From contig NZ_CP016537.2 in the NCBI RefSeq assembly GCF_001687585.2, positions 158,001-222,000 of the forward strand: 64,000 nucleotides of DNA, written 5' to 3'. The translations under genes were made by a program, and so were the position numbers. The notes below the pieces were generated by a model that ran no database searches, was not told where the DNA came from, and saw only the letters and a list, made by a program, of their open reading frames with translations. The DNA is from Planococcus halocryophilus (GTDB lineage Bacteria > Bacillota > Bacilli > Bacillales_A > Planococcaceae). Below are positions 45,868-54,790 of this stretch, piece by piece (the stretch's first letter is position 1; each line of letters begins with the position of its first letter).

Positions 45868-45995
45868 GGAAGAAATCACTCCAGGCGGACGCTTTCCGGG
45901 GGGCACGGCATCAGCCGCTTCCCTCGCTGCGCTCAGTCCAGGGTCTTCAGCTCGCGCTATTCCCCCAGGAGTCGCCGCCTTCCGCTCTTTCTTCT
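45868..45995 (+). repeat. Intergenic hairpin repeat, family A copy 6
   Basis: GGAAGAAATCACTCCAGGCGG and CCGCCTTCCGCTCTTTCTTC pair at both ends of the arm. The centre GCTTCCCTCGCTGCGCTCAG / GTCTTCAGCTCGCGC is the reverse complement of copy 5. Confidence 0.87.
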
Positions 45996-46042
45996 ATGAG
46001 TCACAAAATAATAAAAAAGATTTAACTTTAAACTCGTAGTAT

Positions 46043-46158
46043 ATGGAGCAAACCAGCTGCGCTTTCCTGCGGGCTTGCGCCGAACTAACTCGGGCTAATC
46101 GCCCGAGTGGATTTCGACACTTCGCTATCCCGCGAGAGTCTCCGCTGGTTTACTCCAT
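46043..46158 (+). repeat. Intergenic hairpin repeat, family B copy 4
   Basis: The arms ATGGAGCAAACCAGC and GCTGGTTTACTCCAT are complementary over 15 positions with one G-T type mismatch. The centre AACTCGGGC...GCCCGAGT and GACACTTCGCTATCCCGCG match copies 1 and 2 inverted. Confidence 0.87.
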
Positions 46159-46202
46159 ATCTTTATGAAGTAGTGTGAAAATGGGTGTTTTTTTCAGCCA
46201 AT

Positions 46203-46298
46203 CTTCAGCGCCGGCGCGTCCACGGGCTGGGCGAAGTAAGAAGACAGGTGCACTTTACCTGGCTTCTTGCGGGAGCCATGCCCAAAGCGGCCGAAGCG
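46203..46298 (+). repeat. Intergenic hairpin repeat, family C copy 3
   Basis: CGGCGCGTCCACGGGC, AAGAAGACAGGTG, CTGGCTTCTTGCGGG and GCCCAAAGCG in the family order. Terminal CTTC/GAAG differ from copies 1 and 2. Confidence 0.82.
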
Positions 46299-46352
46299 AT
46301 TTATAAAATAGAAGATTATTTCGATCAACTATAGAACATTAAGGAGGCACTT

Positions 46353-46649
46353 ATGGAAAAAATAAGCCAGATTCAAACACCTTTCATTCAAAATCAATTG
46401 TTCAATAATGTAAAACCTGAGAGTAAAGTAGAAGGATTTGGACAAGTACTTAAAGATGCTTTAAAAGAAGTGAGTGCGGCACAAAATGAATCCGATAAAT
46501 TGACCAATCAATTGATAACAGGAGAAGTTCAAGATGTCCATGAAGTCATGATTGCTTCACAAAAAGCCAGCTTATCTTTGCAAATGACGATGCAAGTACG
46601 CAACAAAGTGGTTGAAGCTTATCAAGAAGTTATGAGAATGCAAGTATGA
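46353..46649 (+). CDS. fliE: Flagellar hook-basal body protein FliE
   Basis: FliE joins the MS ring to the rod. The 98-residue protein has FGQVLKDALKEVSAAQNESD and the conserved C-terminus DVHEVMIASQKASLSLQMTMQVRNKVVEAYQEVMRMQV-type ending. AAGGAGG precedes the ATG. Confidence 0.95.
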   Translation: MEKISQIQTPFIQNQLFNNVKPESKVEGFGQVLKDALKEVSAAQNESDKLTNQLITGEVQDVHEVMIASQKASLSLQMTMQVRNKVVEAYQEVMRMQV

Positions 46650-46674
46650 TTAAGACTGGCAGGATGATGATGAA

Positions 46675-48315
46675 ATGAAAGAGAAGTTTTCGACATATAA
46701 ATTGAAATTGAGTGAATCGTGGACCAGTTTTTCTCCTGTAACGAAATGGTCTGTTATTGGCTCATTTTTTATCACCTTAATTATTCTTGGTGTCTTTGTT
46801 TTTTACAGCAATCAATCAAATTTTTCCGTCTTGTATTCCGATTTGACGCCAGCTGAAGCAGGGGAAATAAAGACAGCAATAGAAGATCAGGCCATACCAG
46901 TAGAAGTTTCTGCGGATGGCAAAACCATTAGCGTGCCAGAAGAACATTTGGCTAATTTGAAAGTGAGCCTTGCTGCAGAAGGTATTCCGAAGAATGGAAA
47001 TGTCAATTACGGCACATTTAGCGAGAATATGGGACTCGGTATGACCGATCGTCATTTCGATGTGGTGGAGCGAGATGCTATGCAAAATGAGCTGGCATAT
47101 TTGATAAAACAAATTGACGGTGTAACAGAAGCAAACGTTATGATTACGCTCCCAAAAGAAAATATTTGGATAACAGATGAGGAGCAGACATCTACTGCCT
47201 CTATTGTAGTAAAGGGCGATTCGACACTGCAATTGGACCAAAAACAAATTAATGGCTTGTATCACTTAATCAGCAAATCGGTTCCAAGTTTGCCGCCAGA
47301 TCAAATTGTTATTATGGATCAGAATGGCCAAGTGTTTGAAGTGCAAGATGAGAACCAGTTAGATACTAATTTATCCGTTTACCAGCAACACCGTGAAATT
47401 CAAAAAGGCATTGAGCAGGATATTCAACGTGAATTGCAACAAATGCTCGGCTTACTACTTGGACAGGACAAAGTAGTCGTGTCAGTTATGACAAATATTG
47501 ATTTTACAAAAGAAAAACGAGAAGAGCAATTAGTTGAACCGGTTGATGTTGAAAACAATAAAGGTTTAGATATCAGCGTTGAGCGAATTATTGAAACGTA
47601 TTCAAGTGAAGGTGTAGTCATTGAAGATGCTGCGGGAACTGGTGAAACTGAAATTGCCAATTATCCAGGTGTGAACGGAACTGGTAATAGTGAGTCTGAG
47701 CGATCCGAAGAGCGGATTAACAGTGAAGTGAATCGGATTAACCGCCAAATTGAAATGAGTCCGTACGTTATTGACGATATCACGATAAACGTAGGTGTAG
47801 AACCACCAGTTCCTGAGAATCCAGCCAGCTTAACACAAGAGAATATTGCTGATATCAGCAATCTGTTGAAAAATGCAGTCAGTACGTCATTGAGTATGAA
47901 TGAAGTAACTGCCACTGAGATGGAGTTGGAAGATCGAATTTCTGTTTTTGCAACAGAATTCCAAGGACGTCCGGTCATTGAAGACGAAGAACCAGAAATC
48001 ACATTCCTTACGGGTATACCGAATAGTCTTCTTGTTGTTATTTGTGCAGCAATAGTGTTACTGCTAATTATTGTTATTGCAGTCATCTTACTGCGTAGAA
48101 ATAAAAAAGAAAAAGTTTTAGAAGAAGAATATGACTTTGGTGGATTTGAACAAGCATTGGCCAAATCGAACCAGATAGAAACTGAAGAAGAAGAAATCGA
48201 TTTGTCCGAGTTTAGTAACAGATCAAATCCTAAGCGGAAAACGATTGAAAAGCTTGCCAAAGGACGACCTGAAGATTTCACAAAATTATTGCGGTCATGG
48301 ATGGCAGATGACTAG
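46675..48315 (+). CDS. fliF: Flagellar MS-ring protein FliF
   Basis: FliF forms the membrane ring on which the motor assembles. The 546-residue protein has two membrane segments (about 25-45 and 445-468), the YscJ-like ring domain between (SVLYSDLTPAEAGEIKTAI, GVTEANVMITLPKE, TASIVVK) and a C-terminal cytoplasmic tail (EKLAKGRPEDFTKLLRSWM) that binds FliG. AGGATG lies upstream of the ATG. Confidence 0.97.
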   Translation: MKEKFSTYKLKLSESWTSFSPVTKWSVIGSFFITLIILGVFVFYSNQSNFSVLYSDLTPAEAGEIKTAIEDQAIPVEVSADGKTISVPEEHLANLKVSLAAEGIPKNGNVNYGTFSENMGLGMTDRHFDVVERDAMQNELAYLIKQIDGVTEANVMITLPKENIWITDEEQTSTASIVVKGDSTLQLDQKQINGLYHLISKSVPSLPPDQIVIMDQNGQVFEVQDENQLDTNLSVYQQHREIQKGIEQDIQRELQQMLGLLLGQDKVVVSVMTNIDFTKEKREEQLVEPVDVENNKGLDISVERIIETYSSEGVVIEDAAGTGETEIANYPGVNGTGNSESERSEERINSEVNRINRQIEMSPYVIDDITINVGVEPPVPENPASLTQENIADISNLLKNAVSTSLSMNEVTATEMELEDRISVFATEFQGRPVIEDEEPEITFLTGIPNSLLVVICAAIVLLLIIVIAVILLRRNKKEKVLEEEYDFGGFEQALAKSNQIETEEEEIDLSEFSNRSNPKRKTIEKLAKGRPEDFTKLLRSWMADD

Positions 48316-48326
48316 GAGAGTGTCAT

Positions 48327-49340
48327 ATGGTTAGAGGAATACATGAGTTGACCGGGGTTCAAAAAGTGGCTATTTTATTGGTTGGTTTAGGACCTGAAGT
48401 CTCAATTGAAATATTTAAGCAATTATCAGAACCGGAAATTGATCAATTGACGATGGAGATTTCCAATGTTCGTCAGTTGAGAAATAGTCAAACAGAAAGA
48501 GTAATTAATGAGTTTTATGAAATGATTTTAGCTCAAGATTATATGAATGAAGGCGGTTTGGTTTATGCCCGCAATATTCTTGAGCAGGCACTTGGCAAAG
48601 AAAAAGCAATGGATACGATTAGCCGATTATCCAACCGGCTTCAAGTAAAACCGTTTAGCTTTGCACGTAAAGCCGATCCAACACAAATTTTAAACATACT
48701 TCAACATGAGCAAGCGCAGACGATTGCATTGGTTCTATCTTATTTGGATGCCAAGCAATCGTCGAAGATCTTATCTGAGTTACCGAGTGAAAAACAAGCA
48801 GAAGTGGCAAGACGTATAGCTTTGATGGAAAGCACTTCTCCGGATGTTATCCATCAAGTAGAGCAAATTTTGGAGCGGAAGCTGACTGCCAACGGTAGCC
48901 AGGATTACACAGCGACAGGCGGAGTTGAGGCAATTGTTCGCGTGTTAAGCAATGTTGATCGCGGTACGGAAAAATCAATTTTAGGAGAACTTGAAAAAGA
49001 TAATGCAGAACTCGTTGCGGAAATCAAAAAACGTATGTTTGTCTTTGAGGATATTATTTATCTTGAAAGTCGTTCTGTTCAGCGCATTATTCGTGAAGTG
49101 AGCGATGCTGATTTGACGTTTGCCTTGAAAGTCGCAAGTGAAGAAGTTAAAGACAGTATTTACCGCAACATGTCGACTCGCAGATCGGAAGCTGTCCGTG
49201 AAGAAATTGAAATTATGGGTCCAGTCAAGCTAAAAGATGTGGAAAATGCACAAACGAACATCGTTGGTTTGATACGAGATATGGAGGAAAAAGGAGAAAT
49301 TTCTGTGTCGCGTGGAGAAGGAGATGAAATGATTGTCTAA
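48327..49340 (+). CDS. fliG: Flagellar motor switch protein FliG
   Basis: FliG is the rotor protein that takes torque from MotA. The 337-residue protein has three ARM-like domains: GVQKVAILLVGLGPEVSIEI, the middle EHPQ-like motif HEQAQTIALVLSYLD, and the C-terminal charged torque helix region DIIYLESRSVQRIIREV. The C-terminal end overlaps fliH by 8 bases. Confidence 0.97.
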   Translation: MVRGIHELTGVQKVAILLVGLGPEVSIEIFKQLSEPEIDQLTMEISNVRQLRNSQTERVINEFYEMILAQDYMNEGGLVYARNILEQALGKEKAMDTISRLSNRLQVKPFSFARKADPTQILNILQHEQAQTIALVLSYLDAKQSSKILSELPSEKQAEVARRIALMESTSPDVIHQVEQILERKLTANGSQDYTATGGVEAIVRVLSNVDRGTEKSILGELEKDNAELVAEIKKRMFVFEDIIYLESRSVQRIIREVSDADLTFALKVASEEVKDSIYRNMSTRRSEAVREEIEIMGPVKLKDVENAQTNIVGLIRDMEEKGEISVSRGEGDEMIV

Positions 49341-50130
49341 TATCATTCGTCTTTCCCAGTCCCATTCTAGTGAAAAGAAAATTATTCAAACGCGTAAGAT
49401 CGAAGCGAAAAAAACGGCTTTGATTGTGCAAGATGCAGATCCAAAATTACAACGTCAGCAATTGCTTGAAGAAATTAGCGGACTAGAATCTCGTCGTGAG
49501 CAATTGCAAGCTCAACTAGTGAGCGACCAAGAAAATGCACACCAAGAAATTAGTGAGTGGTGGCAGGAAAAACAACAACAAGCGCAGCAACTTGCGGAAC
49601 AGCTTGGTCAAGAAGCAGAGCAGAAAGGCTTTCAAGCAGGATTTGCGCAAGGTTTGCAACAAGCCGAACGAGACAGTAGTGAAAAGCGGCTGGAAATGAC
49701 GCGCTTGTTAGAGCTGGCTTATATAGAAAAAGCAAACATCATTCAACAAGCAGAGCCTTTCTTATTGTCTTTGAGCATCACTATTGCTGAAAAAGTCATT
49801 CACAATGAATTAAAACAAGATACACAACAATTGCTACATATCATTCAGCGGGCGTTAAAGCAGGTAGAAGAAGCAGAAGACATCACGATGCAAGTTTCAC
49901 CTGAGGATTACCCGATTATTATTCCCTTTTTAGAAGAACTAAAAACCTATATTAAAGCAGATTCAGAATTGAAACTAATACCAGTTGCGAATTTAACACC
50001 AGGTGGTTGCCGAATTCATACAGCGAGCGGTTCTTATGATGCCATGGTCGATAACCAACTAGAAGAAATCAAAAATAAATTACTCGCTTACTGTGAGGAG
50101 AAAACCAACGATGAACTTGTGGGAAGATGA
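49333..50130 (+). CDS. fliH: Flagellar assembly protein FliH
   Basis: FliH is the stator-like partner of the FliI ATPase. The 265-residue protein has a long Gln/Glu-rich coiled coil (about 35-130, including EQLGQEAEQKGFQAGFAQGL with the typical Gly spacing) and a C-terminal V-type ATPase E-subunit-like domain. It starts at TTG with GGAGATGAAATGA upstream, overlapping fliG, and overlaps fliI by 20 bases. Confidence 0.92.
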   Translation: MSNIIRLSQSHSSEKKIIQTRKIEAKKTALIVQDADPKLQRQQLLEEISGLESRREQLQAQLVSDQENAHQEISEWWQEKQQQAQQLAEQLGQEAEQKGFQAGFAQGLQQAERDSSEKRLEMTRLLELAYIEKANIIQQAEPFLLSLSITIAEKVIHNELKQDTQQLLHIIQRALKQVEEAEDITMQVSPEDYPIIIPFLEELKTYIKADSELKLIPVANLTPGGCRIHTASGSYDAMVDNQLEEIKNKLLAYCEEKTNDELVGR

Positions 50131-51427
50131 ATACCTGGAACTGCTAGATGAAATTGAACCGATTAAAAAACACGGAAAAGTAATTCAAGTGATTGGTTTA
50201 ACCATTGAATCGCGTGGTCCGAATGCGAAAATCGGGGAGCTTTGTCTACTGTATCCAAATCGCAACGAGCCACCTATTGAAGCAGAAGTTGTCGGCTTTA
50301 AGGAAAATAAAATCATGCTCATGCCTTTACAGGATTTATCACAAGTTGGACCGGGGTGTTTGGTCGTTGCAACAGGAGGTCCACTTCAAATTAAAGTTGG
50401 ACCTTCTATTTTAGGGAAAGTTTTGGATGGAACCGGGATGCCGCTGGACGAAAGTTTGTTGCCGCGTGGTTTGAAAAAGTATTCGACCAATAATGCGCCT
50501 CCTAATCCGCTAAAACGCCCAAGAATCGATAAACCACTCGAAGTTGGCGTTCGCGCCATTGATGGCTTACTGACGGTTGGACAAGGCCAACGAATTGGCG
50601 TATTTGCCGGCAGTGGTGTTGGAAAAAGTACGTTGATGGGTATGATCGCTCGAAATACGGAAGCCGATATTAATGTTATTGCTTTAGTTGGAGAGCGTGG
50701 GCGCGAAGTTCGTGATTTTATTGAACGTGATTTAGGTCCTGAAGGGCTGAAAAAATCTGTGGTAGTAGCGGCGACTTCCGATCAAACGCCCATGCAGCGT
50801 ATTAAAGCGGCACTGACGGCGACCGCAATTGCCGAGTATTTCCGAGATCAAGGAAAAAACGTCATGCTGATGATGGATTCGGTTACACGCTTTGCGATGG
50901 CACAACGAGAAGTTGGCTTAGCAGTAGGTGAACCACCGACGAGTAAAGGATATACGCCAAGTGTTTTTGCATTACTGCCAAAATTACTTGAGCGATCGGG
51001 TACGTCAAGCAAAGGGACGATTACGGCTTTTTATACCGTTTTAGTAGATGGAGATGACATGAACGAACCGATTGCCGATGCGGTACGAGGAATTTTAGAT
51101 GGTCATATCGTTTTGGACCGAAAAATTGCTCAAAAAGGTCAATTTCCAGCAATCAACGTAATGGCCAGCGTAAGCCGCGTCATGCATGAAGTAGTCTCGG
51201 AAGAGCACCAACTAGCAGCAAGGGATTTTAAGCGCTTATTGGCAGCTTATGAGACGTCAGAAGACCTGATCAATATTGGCGCTTATAAAAGCGGTGCCAA
51301 TAAAGAAATTGACGACGCCATTCGAGCATATCCAGTGATCAAAGAATACTTGCAACAAGACATATATGAAAAAGCTAAAATCGAAGAAAGCGTAGAACGG
51401 CTATCAGCACAATTTGGAGGGATTTAA
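50111..51427 (+). CDS. fliI: Flagellum-specific ATP synthase/ATPase FliI
   Basis: FliI energises substrate delivery to the flagellar export gate. The 438-residue protein has Walker A GVFAGSGVGKSTLM (about 170), VGERGREVRDFI, Walker B LMMDSVTRFAMAQREVGLA and the ATPase signature region of F1-beta relatives. ATG 50111 has GAGGAG upstream; an earlier in-frame start at 50093 is less likely. Confidence 0.96.
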   Translation: MNLWEDEYLELLDEIEPIKKHGKVIQVIGLTIESRGPNAKIGELCLLYPNRNEPPIEAEVVGFKENKIMLMPLQDLSQVGPGCLVVATGGPLQIKVGPSILGKVLDGTGMPLDESLLPRGLKKYSTNNAPPNPLKRPRIDKPLEVGVRAIDGLLTVGQGQRIGVFAGSGVGKSTLMGMIARNTEADINVIALVGERGREVRDFIERDLGPEGLKKSVVVAATSDQTPMQRIKAALTATAIAEYFRDQGKNVMLMMDSVTRFAMAQREVGLAVGEPPTSKGYTPSVFALLPKLLERSGTSSKGTITAFYTVLVDGDDMNEPIADAVRGILDGHIVLDRKIAQKGQFPAINVMASVSRVMHEVVSEEHQLAARDFKRLLAAYETSEDLINIGAYKSGANKEIDDAIRAYPVIKEYLQQDIYEKAKIEESVERLSAQFGGI

Positions 51428-51428
51428 A

Positions 51429-51899
51429 CTGACACAATTCAACTTTCGATTTCAAAAGATATTGGATTTAAAAGAAAATGAAAAGGGCTTTGCGCAGATC
51501 CAAATGGCTGAAGCCATGAAACAACATGAAGTAGGGCATCAGCGAAACCGTATCATCCAAAAGAAAATTAACGAAGCTGAGCAATTTAAAAACACGAAAC
51601 AGCAAAGTGGGATCAACATTTCGGAGCTAAGAATGTTAGAAGATTATATTTACCAACTTCAAGATGAATCGCTGTCTTCTAAACGAGAATTAGAACATTT
51701 GCAAAAAAAAGTATCAACTTCTCAAGGTTTGTTACAAAAAAAAGCCCAAGAAGAAAAAACGTGGGAAAACTTAAAAGAGCAAAAGTTGACGCATTTTCAA
51801 GAAGAAAGCAAAGCAGCTGAGCAAAGTTTTTTTGACGAAATGGCCAGCACACGATTTTATCGCTTAACCAAAGCGAATAACTTGGCAGAAGGGACTTAA
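51429..51899 (+). CDS. fliJ: Flagellar export protein FliJ (probable CTG start)
   Basis: FliJ is a coiled-coil stalk-like protein of the export ATPase. From the CTG at 51429 the product has 156 residues starting TQFNFRFQKILDLKENEK, exactly the family N-terminus, and GGAGGG lies 8 to 13 bases upstream. The only other in-frame start is TTG at 51414, which has no ribosome binding site and would use the GGAGGG as coding sequence. The rest is a helical coiled coil. Confidence 0.85.
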   Translation: MTQFNFRFQKILDLKENEKGFAQIQMAEAMKQHEVGHQRNRIIQKKINEAEQFKNTKQQSGINISELRMLEDYIYQLQDESLSSKRELEHLQKKVSTSQGLLQKKAQEEKTWENLKEQKLTHFQEESKAAEQSFFDEMASTRFYRLTKANNLAEGT

Positions 51900-51903
51900 G
51901 CGG

Positions 51904-53214
51904 ATGGAAGCATTGAAACCAACGTTTCACCAAACTAATAGTCTCCCTGTCAAAACTGCTGCTGTACCCGTCCAAGGTCAAGCGGTATTTGCTTCTTTAC
52001 TCGAGTCATTAAATTTAGGAGCAGAATTGTCGAACGCGGAACAGCAGCCTGCAGAAACTTTACTGGAAAATTTGTCATCCTTACTGGAGTCTTTGCAGGA
52101 GTTGTCAGTTGAAGATCAGCCAGCTGAATTGCAAGAAATTCAATACGCAGTTCTTCAGCTACAAGAGCTTCAAAGCGAGATCCCACAGCCACGTTTTGCG
52201 GTGATCAATCAAACGGTTGAAAGTGCGGAGAACGTAACAGATGTGAACAACAAACTGATTGAGTTGCTCGAAAAAATTCAACAGAAGTTGCAGATTTTAA
52301 CAGAAGCCATGACGAAAGAAGTTCAAAAATCTTCAGGGCTTGCTGAGATAGAAGAAAGCAAAAAAACGGTAAGCTTTAACGAAATAACGCAAATTTCTAA
52401 GCAGCTCGATGAATTGATCGGCATGCTTGAGAGAAAGTCACAAACAAAAATAGGGATTGAAGAAAGCAAAACATTGCCGGAGATTCCAAAGTTTATCAGC
52501 GAAATGTTAAAACCCGTAAAAGAAATACCGAAAGTACCCGTTGATATACAAGAAACTCCGAAAATAACGGAAAAAGTAGAGTTACAACCTATTCCGAAAA
52601 TCCACAACGGAGAAGAACTTCAATCCCCTAAAATACTGACTGAAGTAAAAACTTCTCAAGAGGCGGCTTCTCAAACTGTAGCTTCCATAGCAACGGATGC
52701 AAGCAAAGTTACAGGGAATACTGCTAGAACAGAAGCAAGTCCACAATCTACGCCATTTGTTCGCTTAGAAAACCTATTGGAAGATTTGGGAGGAATGCTG
52801 AAAAGCTCGATGCGTTTAGTAGAAAGCCAAGAAGGTATGAAAATGCGCGTCAATATTTTCCCTGAACATTTAGGGCATTTAGAAATTCTCCTAACGTCTA
52901 CGAATGGTAAATTGGCTGCTCAAATTATGGCGAGCACTCCGATGGCAAAAGAAGCAATAGAACTTCAATTAAATCAACTAAGGGTGTCATTAGTTCAGCA
53001 AGGTGTAGAAGTAGAGAAAATCGAAGTGCTTCAACAAAGTTCGCAGCAAGCTTTTAATCAGCAGCAATCACAGTCGGGACAACGTTTTACACAGCCTCAA
53101 CAAAGAAACGGAAAAACACATGACAATAATGGTTATGTGCAGCTTGAAGACGATAAGGGAGCGGAACGCCAGCCTCTTGTAGGTGAAATGATGAAAGTGG
53201 ACTATACCGTATAA
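51904..53214 (+). CDS. fliK: Flagellar hook-length control protein FliK
   Basis: A secreted ruler that sets hook length and switches export specificity. The 436-residue protein has a long, poorly conserved Glu/Lys/Pro-rich region and a C-terminal Flg_hook domain (about 290-385; MRVNIFPEHLGHLEILLTST, QIMASTPMAKEAIELQLNQL), followed by a Gln-rich tail. Confidence 0.92.
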   Translation: MEALKPTFHQTNSLPVKTAAVPVQGQAVFASLLESLNLGAELSNAEQQPAETLLENLSSLLESLQELSVEDQPAELQEIQYAVLQLQELQSEIPQPRFAVINQTVESAENVTDVNNKLIELLEKIQQKLQILTEAMTKEVQKSSGLAEIEESKKTVSFNEITQISKQLDELIGMLERKSQTKIGIEESKTLPEIPKFISEMLKPVKEIPKVPVDIQETPKITEKVELQPIPKIHNGEELQSPKILTEVKTSQEAASQTVASIATDASKVTGNTARTEASPQSTPFVRLENLLEDLGGMLKSSMRLVESQEGMKMRVNIFPEHLGHLEILLTSTNGKLAAQIMASTPMAKEAIELQLNQLRVSLVQQGVEVEKIEVLQQSSQQAFNQQQSQSGQRFTQPQQRNGKTHDNNGYVQLEDDKGAERQPLVGEMMKVDYTV

Positions 53215-53230
53215 AAGAGAGGGTGTTTGG

Positions 53231-53686
53231 ATGAACATCACGACAGCGATAACTGGAACCGCTGCTGCGCAAACTTCAGCTACTAAGAGGGAACCGACAA
53301 ATGCACTTGGACAAGACGCTTTTTTGAAAATCTTGGTGACACAAATGAAGCACCAAGATCCAATGGAGCCATTAAAAGATACAGAATTTATCGGCCAGAT
53401 GGCACAGTTTACAAGCCTCGAACAATTGACCAATTTAAATAAGACCATGAGTCAATTTGTGACCAATCAATCTGCTTCTTCTTTAGCAGATTATGCGCAT
53501 TTAATCGGAACATCGGTTAAATGGCAGTCAGAAACCGGGTCAGGTGAAGGAATCGTTAAAGCCTTGTCTAGCAAGAATGGGGAATTGCTAGCTGAGCTTG
53601 AAGGCTCTGATGGCAAAGTGCCAATAAACTCGATAATCCATATTGAAAAAAACGCGAGCTTGTCAAATGAACAAGAAACTGTGTGA
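53231..53686 (+). CDS. flgD: Flagellar hook assembly protein FlgD
   Basis: FlgD is the hook cap. The 151-residue protein has the N-terminal signature LGQDAFLKILVTQMKHQDPMEPLKDTEFIGQMAQF-type block (about 26-60), then a short domain. It has GAGAGGG upstream of the ATG and lacks the longer C-terminal domain of enterobacterial FlgD, as in other Bacillales. Confidence 0.94.
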   Translation: MNITTAITGTAAAQTSATKREPTNALGQDAFLKILVTQMKHQDPMEPLKDTEFIGQMAQFTSLEQLTNLNKTMSQFVTNQSASSLADYAHLIGTSVKWQSETGSGEGIVKALSSKNGELLAELEGSDGKVPINSIIHIEKNASLSNEQETV

Positions 53687-53729
53687 TCCATTTTTGGATA
53701 AAACACCGTTCTTGAAAGGGGAAATTTAA

Positions 53730-54512
53730 ATGTTACGTTCAATGTACTCAGGTGTATCAGGTATGAAAGGCTTTCAAACAAAATTAGATGTAATCGGAAA
53801 CAATATTTCAAACGTGAATACAGTAGGATATAAAAAAAGCACAATTAACTTTCAAGATCTTTTAAGCCAAAATATGTCTGATAGTGGTGCAAACCCAATG
53901 CAGGTTGGTTTAGGTTCATCAATGGCAACAATAGGTGTAAATCACAATGCGGGTTCATTAATGACTACTGGAGTTGGAACAGACCTTGCGGTTATGGGAG
54001 ACGGATTTTTCGTTGTTAAAGATCCGGAAGCAGCCCCTGGGGAAGGACAATATTTAACGCGTGCAGGTAACTTTACTGTGACTGCTGATGGGGACCTTGT
54101 AACAGCACAAGGCTATGAAGTTTTAGATAGTACAGGGAATAAAATTAATGTCGCAGGTTTTGACTCGTTCTCCATTAATCGCTTAGGTGAAGTAGTTCGT
54201 AAACAAGCTGATGGAACAGAAGACAATAGTATAAAAATGGGGGTTTCAGCACCTGAGAATCCTTCAGGTCTTCGTAAAATGGGTGGTTCATTATACCAAA
54301 TGACAAATATAGCTAGTGCGAACGGGATAAATATTCAAACCGCAACTGATGCGAATTCAGAAGTAGGTTCTGGCGTACTTGAAATGTCAAACGTTGACTT
54401 AACGGAAGAGTTTACGGAAATGATTATTGCGCAGCGTGGATTCCAAGCAAATTCACGTACTGTGACTACTTCTGATGAAATCTTACAAGAAGTTATGAAT
54501 CTGAAACGCTAA
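53730..54512 (+). CDS. flgE: Flagellar hook protein (FlgE, formerly called FlgG in Bacillus)
   Basis: A 260-residue hook protein: LRSMYSGVSGMKGFQTKLDV, IGNNISNVNTVGYKKSTINF, GDGFFVVKDPE and the C-terminus EMSNVDLTEEFTEMIIAQRGFQANSRTVTTSDEILQ. Gene position after flgD and its size match B. subtilis FlgE/FlgG. AAAGGGG precedes the ATG. Confidence 0.92.
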   Translation: MLRSMYSGVSGMKGFQTKLDVIGNNISNVNTVGYKKSTINFQDLLSQNMSDSGANPMQVGLGSSMATIGVNHNAGSLMTTGVGTDLAVMGDGFFVVKDPEAAPGEGQYLTRAGNFTVTADGDLVTAQGYEVLDSTGNKINVAGFDSFSINRLGEVVRKQADGTEDNSIKMGVSAPENPSGLRKMGGSLYQMTNIASANGINIQTATDANSEVGSGVLEMSNVDLTEEFTEMIIAQRGFQANSRTVTTSDEILQEVMNLKR

Positions 54513-54561
54513 TAGAGGGGGTTTAGGCTGAGTAGAGCCGTGGCTTTGACCAGCAACTAAT

Positions 54562-54777
54562 ATGATTCAACTTACCAGATTAAACCGCTCGTCTATTGTA
54601 TTGAATGCCATCTATATTGAACGAATAGAATCAACACCAGATACATTGGTGACATTAACAACAGGCAAGAAAGTCCATGTACTAGAAACCATAGAGGAAG
54701 TTACGGACAAAGTGACCGATTATTACCGGAAACTGAACATTTTACCTCGTTTGCATGAGCCGAACTTGGACGAATGA
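54562..54777 (+). CDS. flbD: FlbD/SwrD family protein
   Basis: A small 71-residue protein, MIQLTRLNRSSIVLNAIYIE, then VTLTTGKKVHVLETIEEV, matching the FlbD family; the B. subtilis member SwrD increases motor power. It ends 14 bases before the fliM start. In B. subtilis fliL follows it; here fliL is elsewhere. Confidence 0.92.
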   Translation: MIQLTRLNRSSIVLNAIYIERIESTPDTLVTLTTGKKVHVLETIEEVTDKVTDYYRKLNILPRLHEPNLDE

Positions 54778-54790
54778 GGAGGCAATCAAA

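Noticed and set aside
19304..46298. CRISPR array or transposase-bearing insertion sequence as the source of the repeats
   Set aside because: Copies are dispersed singly or in pairs, have no regular spacers and carry no transposase frame.
54755..54790. ATG extending FliM by 12 residues
   Set aside because: It lies within flbD, whereas GTG 54791 has AGGAGG and gives the family N-terminus.
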